The notes beneath the pieces are model-generated. The model had not been told where the DNA came from, did no database searches, and was given only the letters and a program-made list of their open reading frames with translations. DNA of 13,987 nt from Saprospiraceae bacterium (lineage in GTDB: Bacteria > Bacteroidota > Bacteroidia > Chitinophagales > Saprospiraceae), in NCBI GenBank assembly GCA_020628755.1, contig JAHDEQ010000117.1:1-13987 (forward strand), read 5' to 3'. Below are positions 8,094 through 13,987 of this stretch, in pieces. Numbering within the stretch: position 1 is the stretch's first letter; each line of letters opens with the position of its first letter. The translations under genes were made by a program, and so were the position numbers.

Positions 8094-8101
8094 CAAAAGT
8101 A
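8094..8101 (-). promoter_or_regulatory. Candidate -7 element for smc
   Basis: Read on the - strand this is TACTTTTG, matching TAnnTTTG, 60 bases before the smc ATG and inside the 121-bp gap after the kinase gene. No TTG was found at the usual -33 distance, so this is weak evidence that smc has its own promoter. Confidence 0.3.
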
Positions 8102-8154
8102 AGGATTATTCGATGGATAGAAAAATAATTATTCGTGGAGTTATCAACATCTGA

Positions 8155-9057
8155 CTATAGCGTATCAGATAGTGTAAAGTAAAATTTGCTGCCTTGATTG
8201 TACTCCGACTCGACCCAGATTTCACCCTCGTGCATTTCGACAATTTTTTGGCATAAGGCAAGTCCGATGCCACTGCCTTCGTATTCATGGCCAGGATGCA
8301 ATCTTCTAAAGATTTCAAAAACAGCTTCAAAAAACTTGGTTTTTATACCAATACCATTGTCTTCGATTGAAAATTGATGCTTATTTGGTATTTTGATATA
8401 ATCTATTTTGATGATAGGATTGACCTCTTTTTGACTGAATTTGAGTGCGTTGGCAATCAAATTTTGAAAAAGTTGTCGTATTTGGAGACCATAACAATTT
8501 ATTGTCGGTAGTTCGCCAATATGCAAACTGGCTTGTTTGGATTTGATAAGTTCGTTGAGATCCAAACAAATATTTTCTACTAAAAATTTAGTATCAATTT
8601 CAGAAGTGTTTTTGAATTGGTCTATAGTCGTATATTTCATCAAACCTGTAATCAGGTTAGACATTCGATGCGAAGCATCAATGACATACTTCAAATAAGT
8701 TTTATCCTTTTCGTTGAGTATATCTTGGTTGTCTTTCAAAACCAAAGAAGAAAAACTAAAAATACTGCGCAATGGCTCTCGCAAATCATGCGAAGCAGCA
8801 GAGTTAAATTGTTTGAGTTGTTTATTTTTACCTTCTAATGCTTTGACTTTATATTCCGCTTCAATTGCTCTTCTTAGTTCAATTTTATACAACTCAAGGT
8901 CTTGGTGTAGATACAAAAGACCTTCTAAAATTCTTCGTTCATTTGCATCATTATAAGAAAAAATATAGTCATCATTGATACTGCATTGCCCTTTGGCAAT
9001 GCCCAAAATATGCTCAAAAACGGTATTTAGAAAAGCATTGTTATTTGGCGAAGTCAT
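8155..9057 (-). CDS. Soluble sensor histidine kinase
   Basis: A 300-residue histidine kinase that should autophosphorylate and pass the phosphate to a response regulator not present here. Residues 36-83 form a charged helical stretch, likely a coiled coil. The H-box is SHDLREPLRS with phospho-acceptor His90. The ATP-binding domain shows the N-box QLFQNLIANALKFS (Asn203), the G1 box IEDNGIGIK (Asp233) and the G2 box GSGIGLALCQKIVEMHEG (from 261). There is no transmembrane helix and no recognisable PAS, GAF or receiver domain; the N-terminal 85 residues are the only possible input module. Its ATG (9055-9057) overlaps the TGA of the preceding STAS-like gene (9054-9056), so translation is probably coupled and the two products likely work together. 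The kinase assignment is firm; the partner relation is inferred. Confidence 0.93.
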   Translation of the reverse strand: MTSPNNNAFLNTVFEHILGIAKGQCSINDDYIFSYNDANERRILEGLLYLHQDLELYKIELRRAIEAEYKVKALEGKNKQLKQFNSAASHDLREPLRSIFSFSSLVLKDNQDILNEKDKTYLKYVIDASHRMSNLITGLMKYTTIDQFKNTSEIDTKFLVENICLDLNELIKSKQASLHIGELPTINCYGLQIRQLFQNLIANALKFSQKEVNPIIKIDYIKIPNKHQFSIEDNGIGIKTKFFEAVFEIFRRLHPGHEYEGSGIGLALCQKIVEMHEGEIWVESEYNQGSKFYFTLSDTL

Positions 9058-9485
9058 ACTAAAGCGGTTTTAGCTGATTTTATAACTTTATTAAAATCAT
9101 GGTTTACCGAATAAGAATTTTCTAAACCATACATGACAAAACGTATAATTGTGTTAAACAAGATACCATTTGTATAATATGCTATATGGCTGATTCCTTT
9201 TGAGATATTGGTAAATTTTTCAAAAATAACCCTTCTTGTTTTTGCATCGGGACGCTTTGTCTCGGTTATATCAACGATTAAGCTCCATTTGTCAAATTGC
9301 TTGCCTAGCTCAAGGGCTTGGTCACAAACTAAGTTGACCGTAAAAGGAGAAGGCACAGGTATTTCTTTGATATAAATAATACCTGGTTCATAAACAAAAA
9401 CTCGATTTTTAATGGCTTCGATAATAGCTTCGTCGTTATCGGCGTGGTATTGTTGTGGCTGAATTATACTTTGTGTATTCTCCAT
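9054..9485 (-). CDS. STAS/SpoIIAA-like protein, copy A (next to the kinase)
   Basis: A 143-residue soluble protein that looks like the SpoIIAA-like (STAS/SEC14-like) family: an initial beta pair (VFVYEPGIIYIKE), then the strand-turn SLIVDITE, the helix RPDAKTRRVIFEKF, and the strand HIAYYTNG. Such proteins often act as small regulators or ligand binders. No obvious phospho-acceptor serine follows the central VDIT strand, so classic partner-switching by Ser phosphorylation is not evident. It differs from copy B at about 34 of 143 positions, with identical first 14 residues. The stop codon overlaps the ATG of the histidine kinase, pointing to shared control. Family call moderate; role as a regulator of the kinase is inference. 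Confidence 0.65.
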   Translation of the reverse strand: MENTQSIIQPQQYHADNDEAIIEAIKNRVFVYEPGIIYIKEIPVPSPFTVNLVCDQALELGKQFDKWSLIVDITETKRPDAKTRRVIFEKFTNISKGISHIAYYTNGILFNTIIRFVMYGLENSYSVNHDFNKVIKSAKTALV

Positions 9486-9526
9486 ATTTGCTCATTTATT
9501 CTTTAATAAATTGAATACATTAAAGC

Positions 9527-9549
9527 ATACAGAAATTAATGTGCCAAAA
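9527..9549. repeat. 23-bp direct repeat, copy 1
   Basis: An exact 23-base match, with core ACAGAAATTAATGTGCC, to positions 10241-10263 in the same orientation. This copy lies 41 bp upstream of the start of STAS-like copy A and 10 bp after the end of copy B. It may mark the edge of the duplicated unit or be a shared upstream site. Confidence 0.8.
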
Positions 9550-9559
9550 CTCAAAGCAA

Positions 9560-9991
9560 TTATACTATAGCTTTTTGGGCGGTCTTTAAAACTTTATCAA
9601 AATCGTAATGTACAGAATAGGAGTTTTCAAGTCCATACATGACAAAACGTATAATGGTATTCAACATAAAGCCATTGGTATAAAATGAAATATGCTGAAT
9701 GTCATTTGACAAAACGGTAAATCGTTCAAATATTGTCCTTCTAGTCTTGGCATCGGGACGACTTGCCTCGGTCAAGTCAACAATAAGACTCCATTTGTCA
9801 AATTGTTTAGCCAGTTCAACAGCTTGATCACAGACTAAATTGATGCTAAAAGGTGATGAAACAGGCATTTCTTTGATGTAAATAATACCTGGTTCAAATA
9901 CAAAAACACGTCTTTTAATAGCTTCGATAATGGCTTCGCCACAATCGCTGTGATATTGTTGTGGCTGAATAATACTTTGCGTATTTTCCAT
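9560..9991 (-). CDS. STAS/SpoIIAA-like protein, copy B (first of the tandem pair)
   Basis: Same length (143 residues) and overall layout as copy A, about 76% identical by direct comparison. Residues 1-14 and 111-127 (NTIIRFVMYGLENSYSV) are fully conserved between the copies. The differences fall mainly in the segments around residues 15-18, 93-110 and the C-terminal helix, so one face may have diverged. Seventy-four bases separate it from copy A; the two are likely co-transcribed, B first. Its leader is different: a roughly 200-bp stretch with an inverted-repeat element lies between the start and the upstream copy of the 23-bp repeat. Function unknown beyond the family resemblance. Confidence 0.65.
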   Translation of the reverse strand: MENTQSIIQPQQYHSDCGEAIIEAIKRRVFVFEPGIIYIKEMPVSSPFSINLVCDQAVELAKQFDKWSLIVDLTEASRPDAKTRRTIFERFTVLSNDIQHISFYTNGFMLNTIIRFVMYGLENSYSVHYDFDKVLKTAQKAIV

Positions 9992-10048
9992 TTAAAAACT
10001 TATTTTTCTAGGGTTATAGTACCATGTAACAAAAATTATTAAAAAAAA

Positions 10049-10107
10049 CCGTAGGGGCTACTTTAGCTGCCATCCTAGATTTTCAGCGACTAAAGTCGCT
10101 GTTACGG
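10049..10107. repeat. Imperfect inverted-repeat element (REP or MITE-like)
   Basis: The left arm at 10049-10070 begins CCGTA and contains CTACTTTAGCTGC; the right arm at 10084-10107 ends TTACGG and contains CAGCGACTAAAGTCGCTG. Reverse-complementing the right arm aligns it with the left arm over about 22 positions with several mismatches. The right arm holds a perfect 7-bp palindrome by itself (AGCGACT-AA-AGTCGCT, 10085-10100). Such short elements are often dispersed in Bacteroidota genomes. A run of eight A's (10041-10048) borders the left side. Confidence 0.55.
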
Positions 10108-10240
10108 ACAATTTTAAATTTAAACTTATTTTCGTTCCACAGTAATAGGTAGTTTGGGGGCATTATTTGAAAGGAAACTTCAAGAAAGTTCCTATGCAAT
10201 AATAGTCTCCCTTTACTACAATTAGCTCAGTCAATATAAA

Positions 10241-10263
10241 ATACAGAAATTAATGTGCCAAAA
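10241..10263. repeat. 23-bp direct repeat, copy 2
   Basis: Exact match to 9527-9549, same orientation. It lies 249 bp upstream of STAS-like copy B, whereas copy 1 is only 41 bp upstream of copy A. The extra distance includes the inverted-repeat element at 10049-10107. Confidence 0.8.
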
Positions 10264-10301
10264 TCGTAGCAGCTACGCAGTTGTAGATATTAATAGCATT
10301 T

Positions 10302-10337
10302 AAAAAGAAAAAACCTTCTTGCAAAAAAGCAAGAAGG
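10302..10337 (-). terminator. Intrinsic terminator of the sigma/barrel/lipoprotein operon
   Basis: On the - strand, CCTTCTTGC and GCAAGAAGG form a perfect 9-bp stem (10314-10322 with 10329-10337) closed by a six-base T loop. It is followed directly by TTTTTTCTTTTTA (10313 down to 10301). The stem plus T-tract has the right polarity to end transcripts coming from the lipoprotein gene, whose stop is about 190 bases upstream. Confidence 0.75.
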
Positions 10338-10436
10338 CTGTCTAGATATTTGGGTTAAAATAACCGAAGGTATAGTTTCTTTGGAATAAAATTGAACTGC
10401 TTATCAACTTATGCGATGAAACTTCTATAGCTATTT

Positions 10437-10509
10437 AAAGCTTGGAAGCTTTAGCTCGTAATCCTGTTTAGCTAGGAAGCTAAACTGAACATAATTAGCT
10501 TAGAAGTTA
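10437..10509. repeat. Three successive AGCT-rich hairpins after the lipoprotein gene
   Basis: AAAGCTT-GG-AAGCTTT (10437-10452), GTTTAGCT-AGGA-AGCTAAAC (10466-10485) and TAGCTT-AG-AAGTTA (10496-10509, with one G-T wobble) follow one another. All three share the pattern AGCT(T/A)(A/G)GAAG, suggesting copies of one small palindromic unit. They lie 16-88 bases past the lipoprotein stop and could stabilise the mRNA 3' end. Confidence 0.5.
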
Positions 10510-10524
10510 GACAGAACAAAAGTC

Positions 10525-11736
10525 CTAATTGGGATAGGCAACTGCGATTGTACCTGTACCATCTACAACTCGCAATGATAAGCCTGTTTCAGTATAAACA
10601 TTGCATTGGTATTGAATGTCTAGTTTTTTGGTAGCTTGGCTATTTTCATTAGAAATGTAATCTTCTATGGAAGTAACTTTCAGATAACTCAAAGCTGATT
10701 GTGGACCGAGGTCGGAACGATAAGTTGTACCGTTTTCATCGGTATATTGTATAACAAATTGTGAAAAGCCATAGCGAGATCCGTTCTCGATTTTGGCTAA
10801 GACTTCGTGGTCGTAATTGGCAGAAGCGTAGGCAAGATTGCCATTGGCATCTTGTGAGAAGGTGCTTGTTATTCCAACATTACATTCAGGAGCAATCCCA
10901 TCAAATACAAGTAAACCGATACTCCATTGTAAAAAGGAATCAATGGGTGCTGTAAAGCTAGTTGTAAACAAATCTGTTCCTGCTATCATGTTGCCATTGC
11001 TGTTGTCATCAAGCCAAAAATAAGTTGCATCATTGATATTTTGTGTGATGACTTCGGCTGTATATGTGCCATCATTGTTGTCGCTCATGCTAAGGTCGGC
11101 CGAACAAGTAATTCCTCCATTGAGTGGTACATTGCGAGATAAGCTGTATTCATGGCCATTTGTACTAAGGACTCTTAGAATAGGATCAAACCTATTTTCG
11201 CTATCAACGGTATAATTATGGATATAACTGGCTTGGTTAACTATTTTTAGTTCATTATTTCCGCCAAGGTTGCCCCAGAAAAAAGAATCTAAATTTTCTT
11301 CTTCGATATTTGCATCTAGTTTTACTTGATAGACATCTGCATCTTCGGCAGTCAAGTCCATGTATTCGTAATCTTTGACCATTAGGTCGTTGGTTGTAGT
11401 GGTTTCGTCGGCAAATTGAGTCGAACGAAGTTCAAATTGTATGCTGGAAGGACAGTCGGCCTGACAACCTTCTTCGGCAAAATGGCCGAGGTAACGAAGG
11501 ACATTTTCGTTGTCTGCTTGGTAGTTGGTGTGCATATAATAGTCATCTACACCAGCTACAAAGTTGACCGTTTCGCCATTGATTGAAAACTGTGTTTCAA
11601 AAATGGGTTGGGCTGCGCTTTCTTCGGGTAGTTCAATAAAGTTTCGTTTACAGGCTGAGAAACTTACTGCAATTAGGATTAGGAAAACAGCTTTAATGTT
11701 GATTAAAGCTACTTTCTGTTCATGAGATTTTTTCAT
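10525..11736 (-). CDS. Surface or periplasmic lipoprotein with Ig/PKD-like region
   Basis: A 403-residue lipoprotein of unknown function. The signal peptide is basic (MKKSHEQK) with hydrophobic core VFLILIAVSF and the lipobox FSAC, giving lipidated Cys29 followed by Lys-Arg-Asn. Residues 208-295 resemble an Ig/PKD-like beta sandwich of Bacteroidota surface proteins (DGTYTAEV, ATYFWLDDNSNG, FTAPIDSFLQWSIGLLV). The cysteines at 91/95 and 211/285 could form disulfides. No catalytic motif is seen. The ATG immediately follows the TAA of the preceding gene (TAAATG), so it is the last gene of the operon that starts with the ECF sigma factor, and may be a partner of the barrel protein on the outer membrane (inference). 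Confidence 0.8.
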   Translation of the reverse strand: MKKSHEQKVALINIKAVFLILIAVSFSACKRNFIELPEESAAQPIFETQFSINGETVNFVAGVDDYYMHTNYQADNENVLRYLGHFAEEGCQADCPSSIQFELRSTQFADETTTTNDLMVKDYEYMDLTAEDADVYQVKLDANIEEENLDSFFWGNLGGNNELKIVNQASYIHNYTVDSENRFDPILRVLSTNGHEYSLSRNVPLNGGITCSADLSMSDNNDGTYTAEVITQNINDATYFWLDDNSNGNMIAGTDLFTTSFTAPIDSFLQWSIGLLVFDGIAPECNVGITSTFSQDANGNLAYASANYDHEVLAKIENGSRYGFSQFVIQYTDENGTTYRSDLGPQSALSYLKVTSIEDYISNENSQATKKLDIQYQCNVYTETGLSLRVVDGTGTIAVAYPN

Positions 11737-13152
11737 TTAAAAAAGGTAAAATTTTGCGTTAATGTCAAAGTAAAAATTGTCGGGTTGTGAAACTGTAGAT
11801 TCATCAAAAAACTCAAATGAAGGGTCAACAATTCCACCAATAGCATAGCGAGCACGAATACCCAAAGAAAAATAGTCTTTGACATAATGATTGTAGCCCA
11901 ACAATGCGTTGGCATACAGCTTGCGATAAGCCTCGGTTCTAATCCAGCCTTGTTCTAAAACCTGCTCTTCGCCAGCATCTATTACGTTGACTAATGTTCC
12001 TTGCACACCATATAAAAAGACGGGTGCCAAGCCTAGCTCGATGCTATGCTTATTGTAGCGTTCTCTCGTAGTAAAGTCAAAAGGTTCTTTTTGCTTGCTC
12101 CCAAATCCATACTCTATATAAATCGGAAATTCAAAAGAGTGTATGGCCGAAGGTCGTAATTGTACGCTTTGGTCAATGCGACCAAAAGCATAAGCTACTT
12201 GAAAACTTCGGTTTAAATCATTGAATTGGTGACGACGAAGGTGATACAAGACATCAACTCCCAAAGCCCATTGTGGATGAAAACGGTGTTTGCTTGTCAA
12301 ACCAGCAGTCAATCCCATTTTTCCATCAGGAATAGACATCATGACGGTACTTGCTTGTAGTCCAGCCGAAAACGAGTATCGTTTTAGTGGTTTGAGCAAT
12401 TCGCCTTTCATGGTTTTATCCAAATCTTCATCCGTCAAATCTTTTGAGATGGTCATTTGTTGAATACCCAAAGTCGTTAAAGATTCGTTTGGTGCAAGTT
12501 CTTTTAATTGGTTCGGTTTGTGGGAGGCCTCTTGCATATTTGTAAGGGTCTCTTTAGGTTCGGTTTTGGTAACAGTTGTAAGGATATCGGAGGTAGAAGT
12601 AGAAGAAATTGCTGTAGCCTCGGTATATGGGTTTGGAGATGCAGCAACTTCTTCTTTCTTCATAATCCATTCATTTCTATTTTGAGTAGAAATAGTTGCG
12701 CCAGTGTTGGCACTTGTTGGTGTATCAAAGTTCAAATTTTCGGTAGTAGAGGGCTTAGTAGTAGCCACCGAATTGCCCTTTTGGGGCAATTCGGTTTGTA
12801 ATTTCTTGTCATTGGATCGATTCGTACTTGTGTCGAAATTATCTTTATCAAGTTGTTTAGTTCCTGATGTGCTACTTGTAGTTTGGGTTTCTGATTTCTT
12901 TATATTAGTAGTAGATTCGGTCGTATTTTGAGCAATGGATGTATCAGCAGAAAGCTTGTATTTTTGGATGGCAAAAAAGGCAATTAAGGTAAAGACTGCG
13001 GCCAAACCAAAGAGCCAAAAGAAAAAACCTTTTCGGTCTTTCTTGTCTTCGGCTTCTATCAAGTCCAAGGCATCGGCCCAATGCGCCTCATCGAACTCAA
13101 ACTCACGTTCGCCTAATTTTTTCTTAAAAAAGTCATCTAACTGATGTCCCAT
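11737..13152 (-). CDS. Trans-envelope protein: anti-sigma-like N-terminus, TM helix, outer-membrane barrel
   Basis: A 471-residue protein in three parts. Residues 1-41 are cytoplasmic, with LDDFFKKKLGEREFEFDEAHW, resembling the short cytoplasmic segment of Bacteroidota anti-sigma-like proteins. Residues 43-62 (FFFWLFGLAAVFTLIAFFAI) form one transmembrane helix, preceded by basic KDRK, so the N-terminus is inside. Residues 64 to about 250 are a Ser/Thr/Asn-rich, probably disordered linker. Residues 258-471 look like an outer-membrane beta-barrel domain (PorT/OMP_b-brl type) with amphipathic strands (YSFSAGLQAS, QWALGVDVLYHL, YFSLGIRARYAIGG) and a C-terminal aromatic residue (FYLF). One chain could span both membranes. 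It sits 39 bp after the ECF sigma gene. Sigma-factor binding is inferred from position and layout; the barrel call is moderate. Confidence 0.75.
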   Translation of the reverse strand: MGHQLDDFFKKKLGEREFEFDEAHWADALDLIEAEDKKDRKGFFFWLFGLAAVFTLIAFFAIQKYKLSADTSIAQNTTESTTNIKKSETQTTSSTSGTKQLDKDNFDTSTNRSNDKKLQTELPQKGNSVATTKPSTTENLNFDTPTSANTGATISTQNRNEWIMKKEEVAASPNPYTEATAISSTSTSDILTTVTKTEPKETLTNMQEASHKPNQLKELAPNESLTTLGIQQMTISKDLTDEDLDKTMKGELLKPLKRYSFSAGLQASTVMMSIPDGKMGLTAGLTSKHRFHPQWALGVDVLYHLRRHQFNDLNRSFQVAYAFGRIDQSVQLRPSAIHSFEFPIYIEYGFGSKQKEPFDFTTRERYNKHSIELGLAPVFLYGVQGTLVNVIDAGEEQVLEQGWIRTEAYRKLYANALLGYNHYVKDYFSLGIRARYAIGGIVDPSFEFFDESTVSQPDNFYFDINAKFYLF

Positions 13153-13191
13153 TTTCTTTTGTTTATTATGATTAATTGCTGGCTTAAAAAT

Positions 13192-13758
13192 TTAGCTTCT
13201 AACTTTTGCGCTGTTCATTTTGGTTTGAATAGCCTCTTGAAGTTTTTTTCGAGCCGAACTCAAATGCCACTTCGAAGTACCATCGCTTATGTCGAGCAAG
13301 TCAGCAATATCTTTGTGTGTGTATCCATCAATAGCATATAAATTGAAAACTTTTTGAGTCATGGGAGGAAGCGTTTGGATAATGACCTCTAAATCTTCGG
13401 CATCAAACTGCTGGTCAGCAGTATTAAAATCAAATTGGTCAGCATAGCGTTCCTCTTCCTCAAAATTGGTATATTCGATGAGTTCTTTTACCTTTCGATT
13501 TTTACGAAACTCATCAATAATTGTATTTATCATGATTCGTTTTATCCATGCCTCAAAGGGGGTCGAATCATCGTATTTATCTAAATTATTTAATATTTTC
13601 AAAAAGCCTTCATTCAAGACAGCCGCAGCATCGTCTTTGTTGCGCTTGTAGCGCATACAAACACTCATCAAAATCGAATAACAAGCCTTATAAAGTGCAA
13701 ACTGTGCTTTCCGATCTTTCCGCCTACAATCTTGTAATAATTGCCTACTTATTTGCAT
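13192..13758 (-). CDS. ECF-type RNA polymerase sigma factor
   Basis: A 188-residue sigma-70 family factor of the extracytoplasmic function type. Region 2 covers about 18-90, with the core-binding/-10 helix NEGFLKILNNLDKYD and then FEAWIKRIMINTIIDEFRKNRK. A short acidic linker (EEEERYADQFDF) follows. Region 4 is about 122-177, with LPPMTQKVFNLYAIDGYTHKDIADLLDIS as the helix-turn-helix for the -35 element and TSKWHLSSARKKL as the recognition helix. No region 3 or C-terminal sensory extension is present. It heads a probable three-gene operon with the barrel protein and the lipoprotein; such factors are typically held by a membrane anti-sigma protein, and the next gene is the natural candidate. 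Target genes cannot be read from the window. Confidence 0.95.
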   Translation of the reverse strand: MQISRQLLQDCRRKDRKAQFALYKACYSILMSVCMRYKRNKDDAAAVLNEGFLKILNNLDKYDDSTPFEAWIKRIMINTIIDEFRKNRKVKELIEYTNFEEEERYADQFDFNTADQQFDAEDLEVIIQTLPPMTQKVFNLYAIDGYTHKDIADLLDISDGTSKWHLSSARKKLQEAIQTKMNSAKVRS

Positions 13759-13812
13759 AAAAACGTTGAATAGCTGCTTGAGTTTAAAACGGTTGTATGT
13801 GCAGCTTTAGTG

Positions 13813-13840
13813 CAAAAATATGTCCAATAATATGACTCAA
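13813..13840 (-). promoter_or_regulatory. Promoter of the ECF sigma operon
   Basis: On the - strand: TTG (13840-13838), a 17-bp spacer, then TATTTTTG (13820-13813). This fits the Bacteroidota consensus TTG/TAnnTTTG with 17-23 bp spacing. It lies 54 bases before the sigma ATG. Both elements and the spacing agree, so it is the best promoter candidate here; the flanking A/T richness lowers certainty. Confidence 0.5.
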
Positions 13841-13965
13841 GTGAGTAATATATGGAGGGTGTATAGGACAATTTTCAAATTTTGGTGTTTGCTAACCGTA
13901 TCCATAAATTATATTGGGTCTAAAATAAGTTTACGCTTGTATTTCCTCAAATAGCTTTATTTTGC

Positions 13966-13981
13966 GTCATTGAAAAATGAC
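13966..13981. other. Small perfect hairpin near the window edge
   Basis: GTCATT and AATGAC pair perfectly around a GAAA tetraloop. No poly-T tract follows on either strand. It lies in the non-coding stretch 13759-13987 upstream of the sigma gene, in which nothing else beyond the promoter was recognised. It may belong to a neighbouring transcript outside the window, or be chance. Confidence 0.3.
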
Positions 13982-13987
13982 TTATAA

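Larger units (their letters stand above)
9992..10524. other. 533-bp non-coding stretch rich in small palindromes
   Basis: No convincing reading frame. It separates the STAS-like/kinase cluster from the lipoprotein gene, both on the - strand. It contains an imperfect inverted-repeat element (10049-10107), a bulged AGGAA..TTCCT hairpin (10172-10192), the second copy of the 23-bp repeat (10241-10263), CGTAGC-A-GCTACG (10265-10277), an intrinsic terminator (10302-10337), GGTTA-AAA-TAACC (10353-10365) and three AGCT-rich hairpins (10437-10509). No tRNA-like or riboswitch structure was recognised. The promoter of STAS-like copy B should lie here, but no TAnnTTTG match was found on its strand. Confidence 0.7.

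Noticed and set aside
10437..10509. CRISPR-like array
   Set aside because: Only three short, imperfect palindromes with 10-13 base gaps; no constant repeat of CRISPR length, no spacers of regular size and no cas genes.
9992..10524. tRNA or small structured RNA gene
   Set aside because: No cloverleaf or T-loop consensus was found; the hairpins are short palindromes and a terminator.
12508..13144. Several + strand open frames opposite the linker of the barrel protein
   Set aside because: They mirror the low-complexity Ser/Thr-rich coding of the - strand gene and show no start context or family features.

Overview
The window looks like chromosomal DNA of a low-GC Bacteroidota, perhaps from the Saprospiria/Cytophagia side; rank below phylum is a guess. 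Reasons: A/T-rich leaders without clear Shine-Dalgarno sites, TAnnTTTG-type -7 promoter elements, an ECF sigma factor followed by a membrane-anchored beta-barrel protein, a lipoprotein with an Ig/PKD-like stretch, and a Bacteroidota-style 1184-residue SMC. No tRNA, rRNA, CRISPR array, transposase or phage gene was seen.

Layout. Bases 1-65 may hold the last codons of an upstream gene. Positions 167-1240 carry two convergent exported thioredoxin-fold proteins, both with a CGWC active site. Next is a flavin prenyltransferase gene (UbiX family, 1304-1873, + strand, TTG start), convergent with a small two-helix membrane protein (1888-2349, - strand). A 148-bp divergent spacer (2350-2497) filled with GTGTTTGTGT direct and inverted repeats separates that from an EVE-McrB AAA+ protein (2498-4432, + strand) with no McrC beside it. 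The McrB-like gene runs convergently into smc (4479-8033, - strand).

From 8155 to 9991 on the - strand lies a signalling cluster: two tandem, roughly 76% identical STAS/SpoIIAA-like proteins followed by a soluble sensor histidine kinase whose ATG overlaps the stop of the preceding gene. A 23-bp exact repeat lies upstream of each STAS-like copy and may mark the duplication unit. A 533-bp non-coding, hairpin-rich stretch (9992-10524) follows, with an imperfect inverted-repeat element and a good intrinsic terminator.

The last block (10525-13758, - strand) reads as one operon: ECF sigma factor, then a protein with a cytoplasmic anti-sigma-like N-terminus, one transmembrane helix, a long Ser/Thr-rich linker and a C-terminal outer-membrane barrel domain, then a lipoprotein whose ATG directly follows the previous stop codon. 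The inferred logic is envelope sensing: a barrel in the outer membrane is connected in one chain to a cytoplasmic segment that could hold the sigma factor. A plausible promoter (TTG, 17 bp, TATTTTTG) precedes the sigma gene.

The most unusual items are the orphan EVE-McrB protein with its large insert, the trans-envelope sigma-regulator candidate, the duplicated STAS-like pair coupled to a kinase, and the palindromic repeats at 2356-2437 and 10049-10107.
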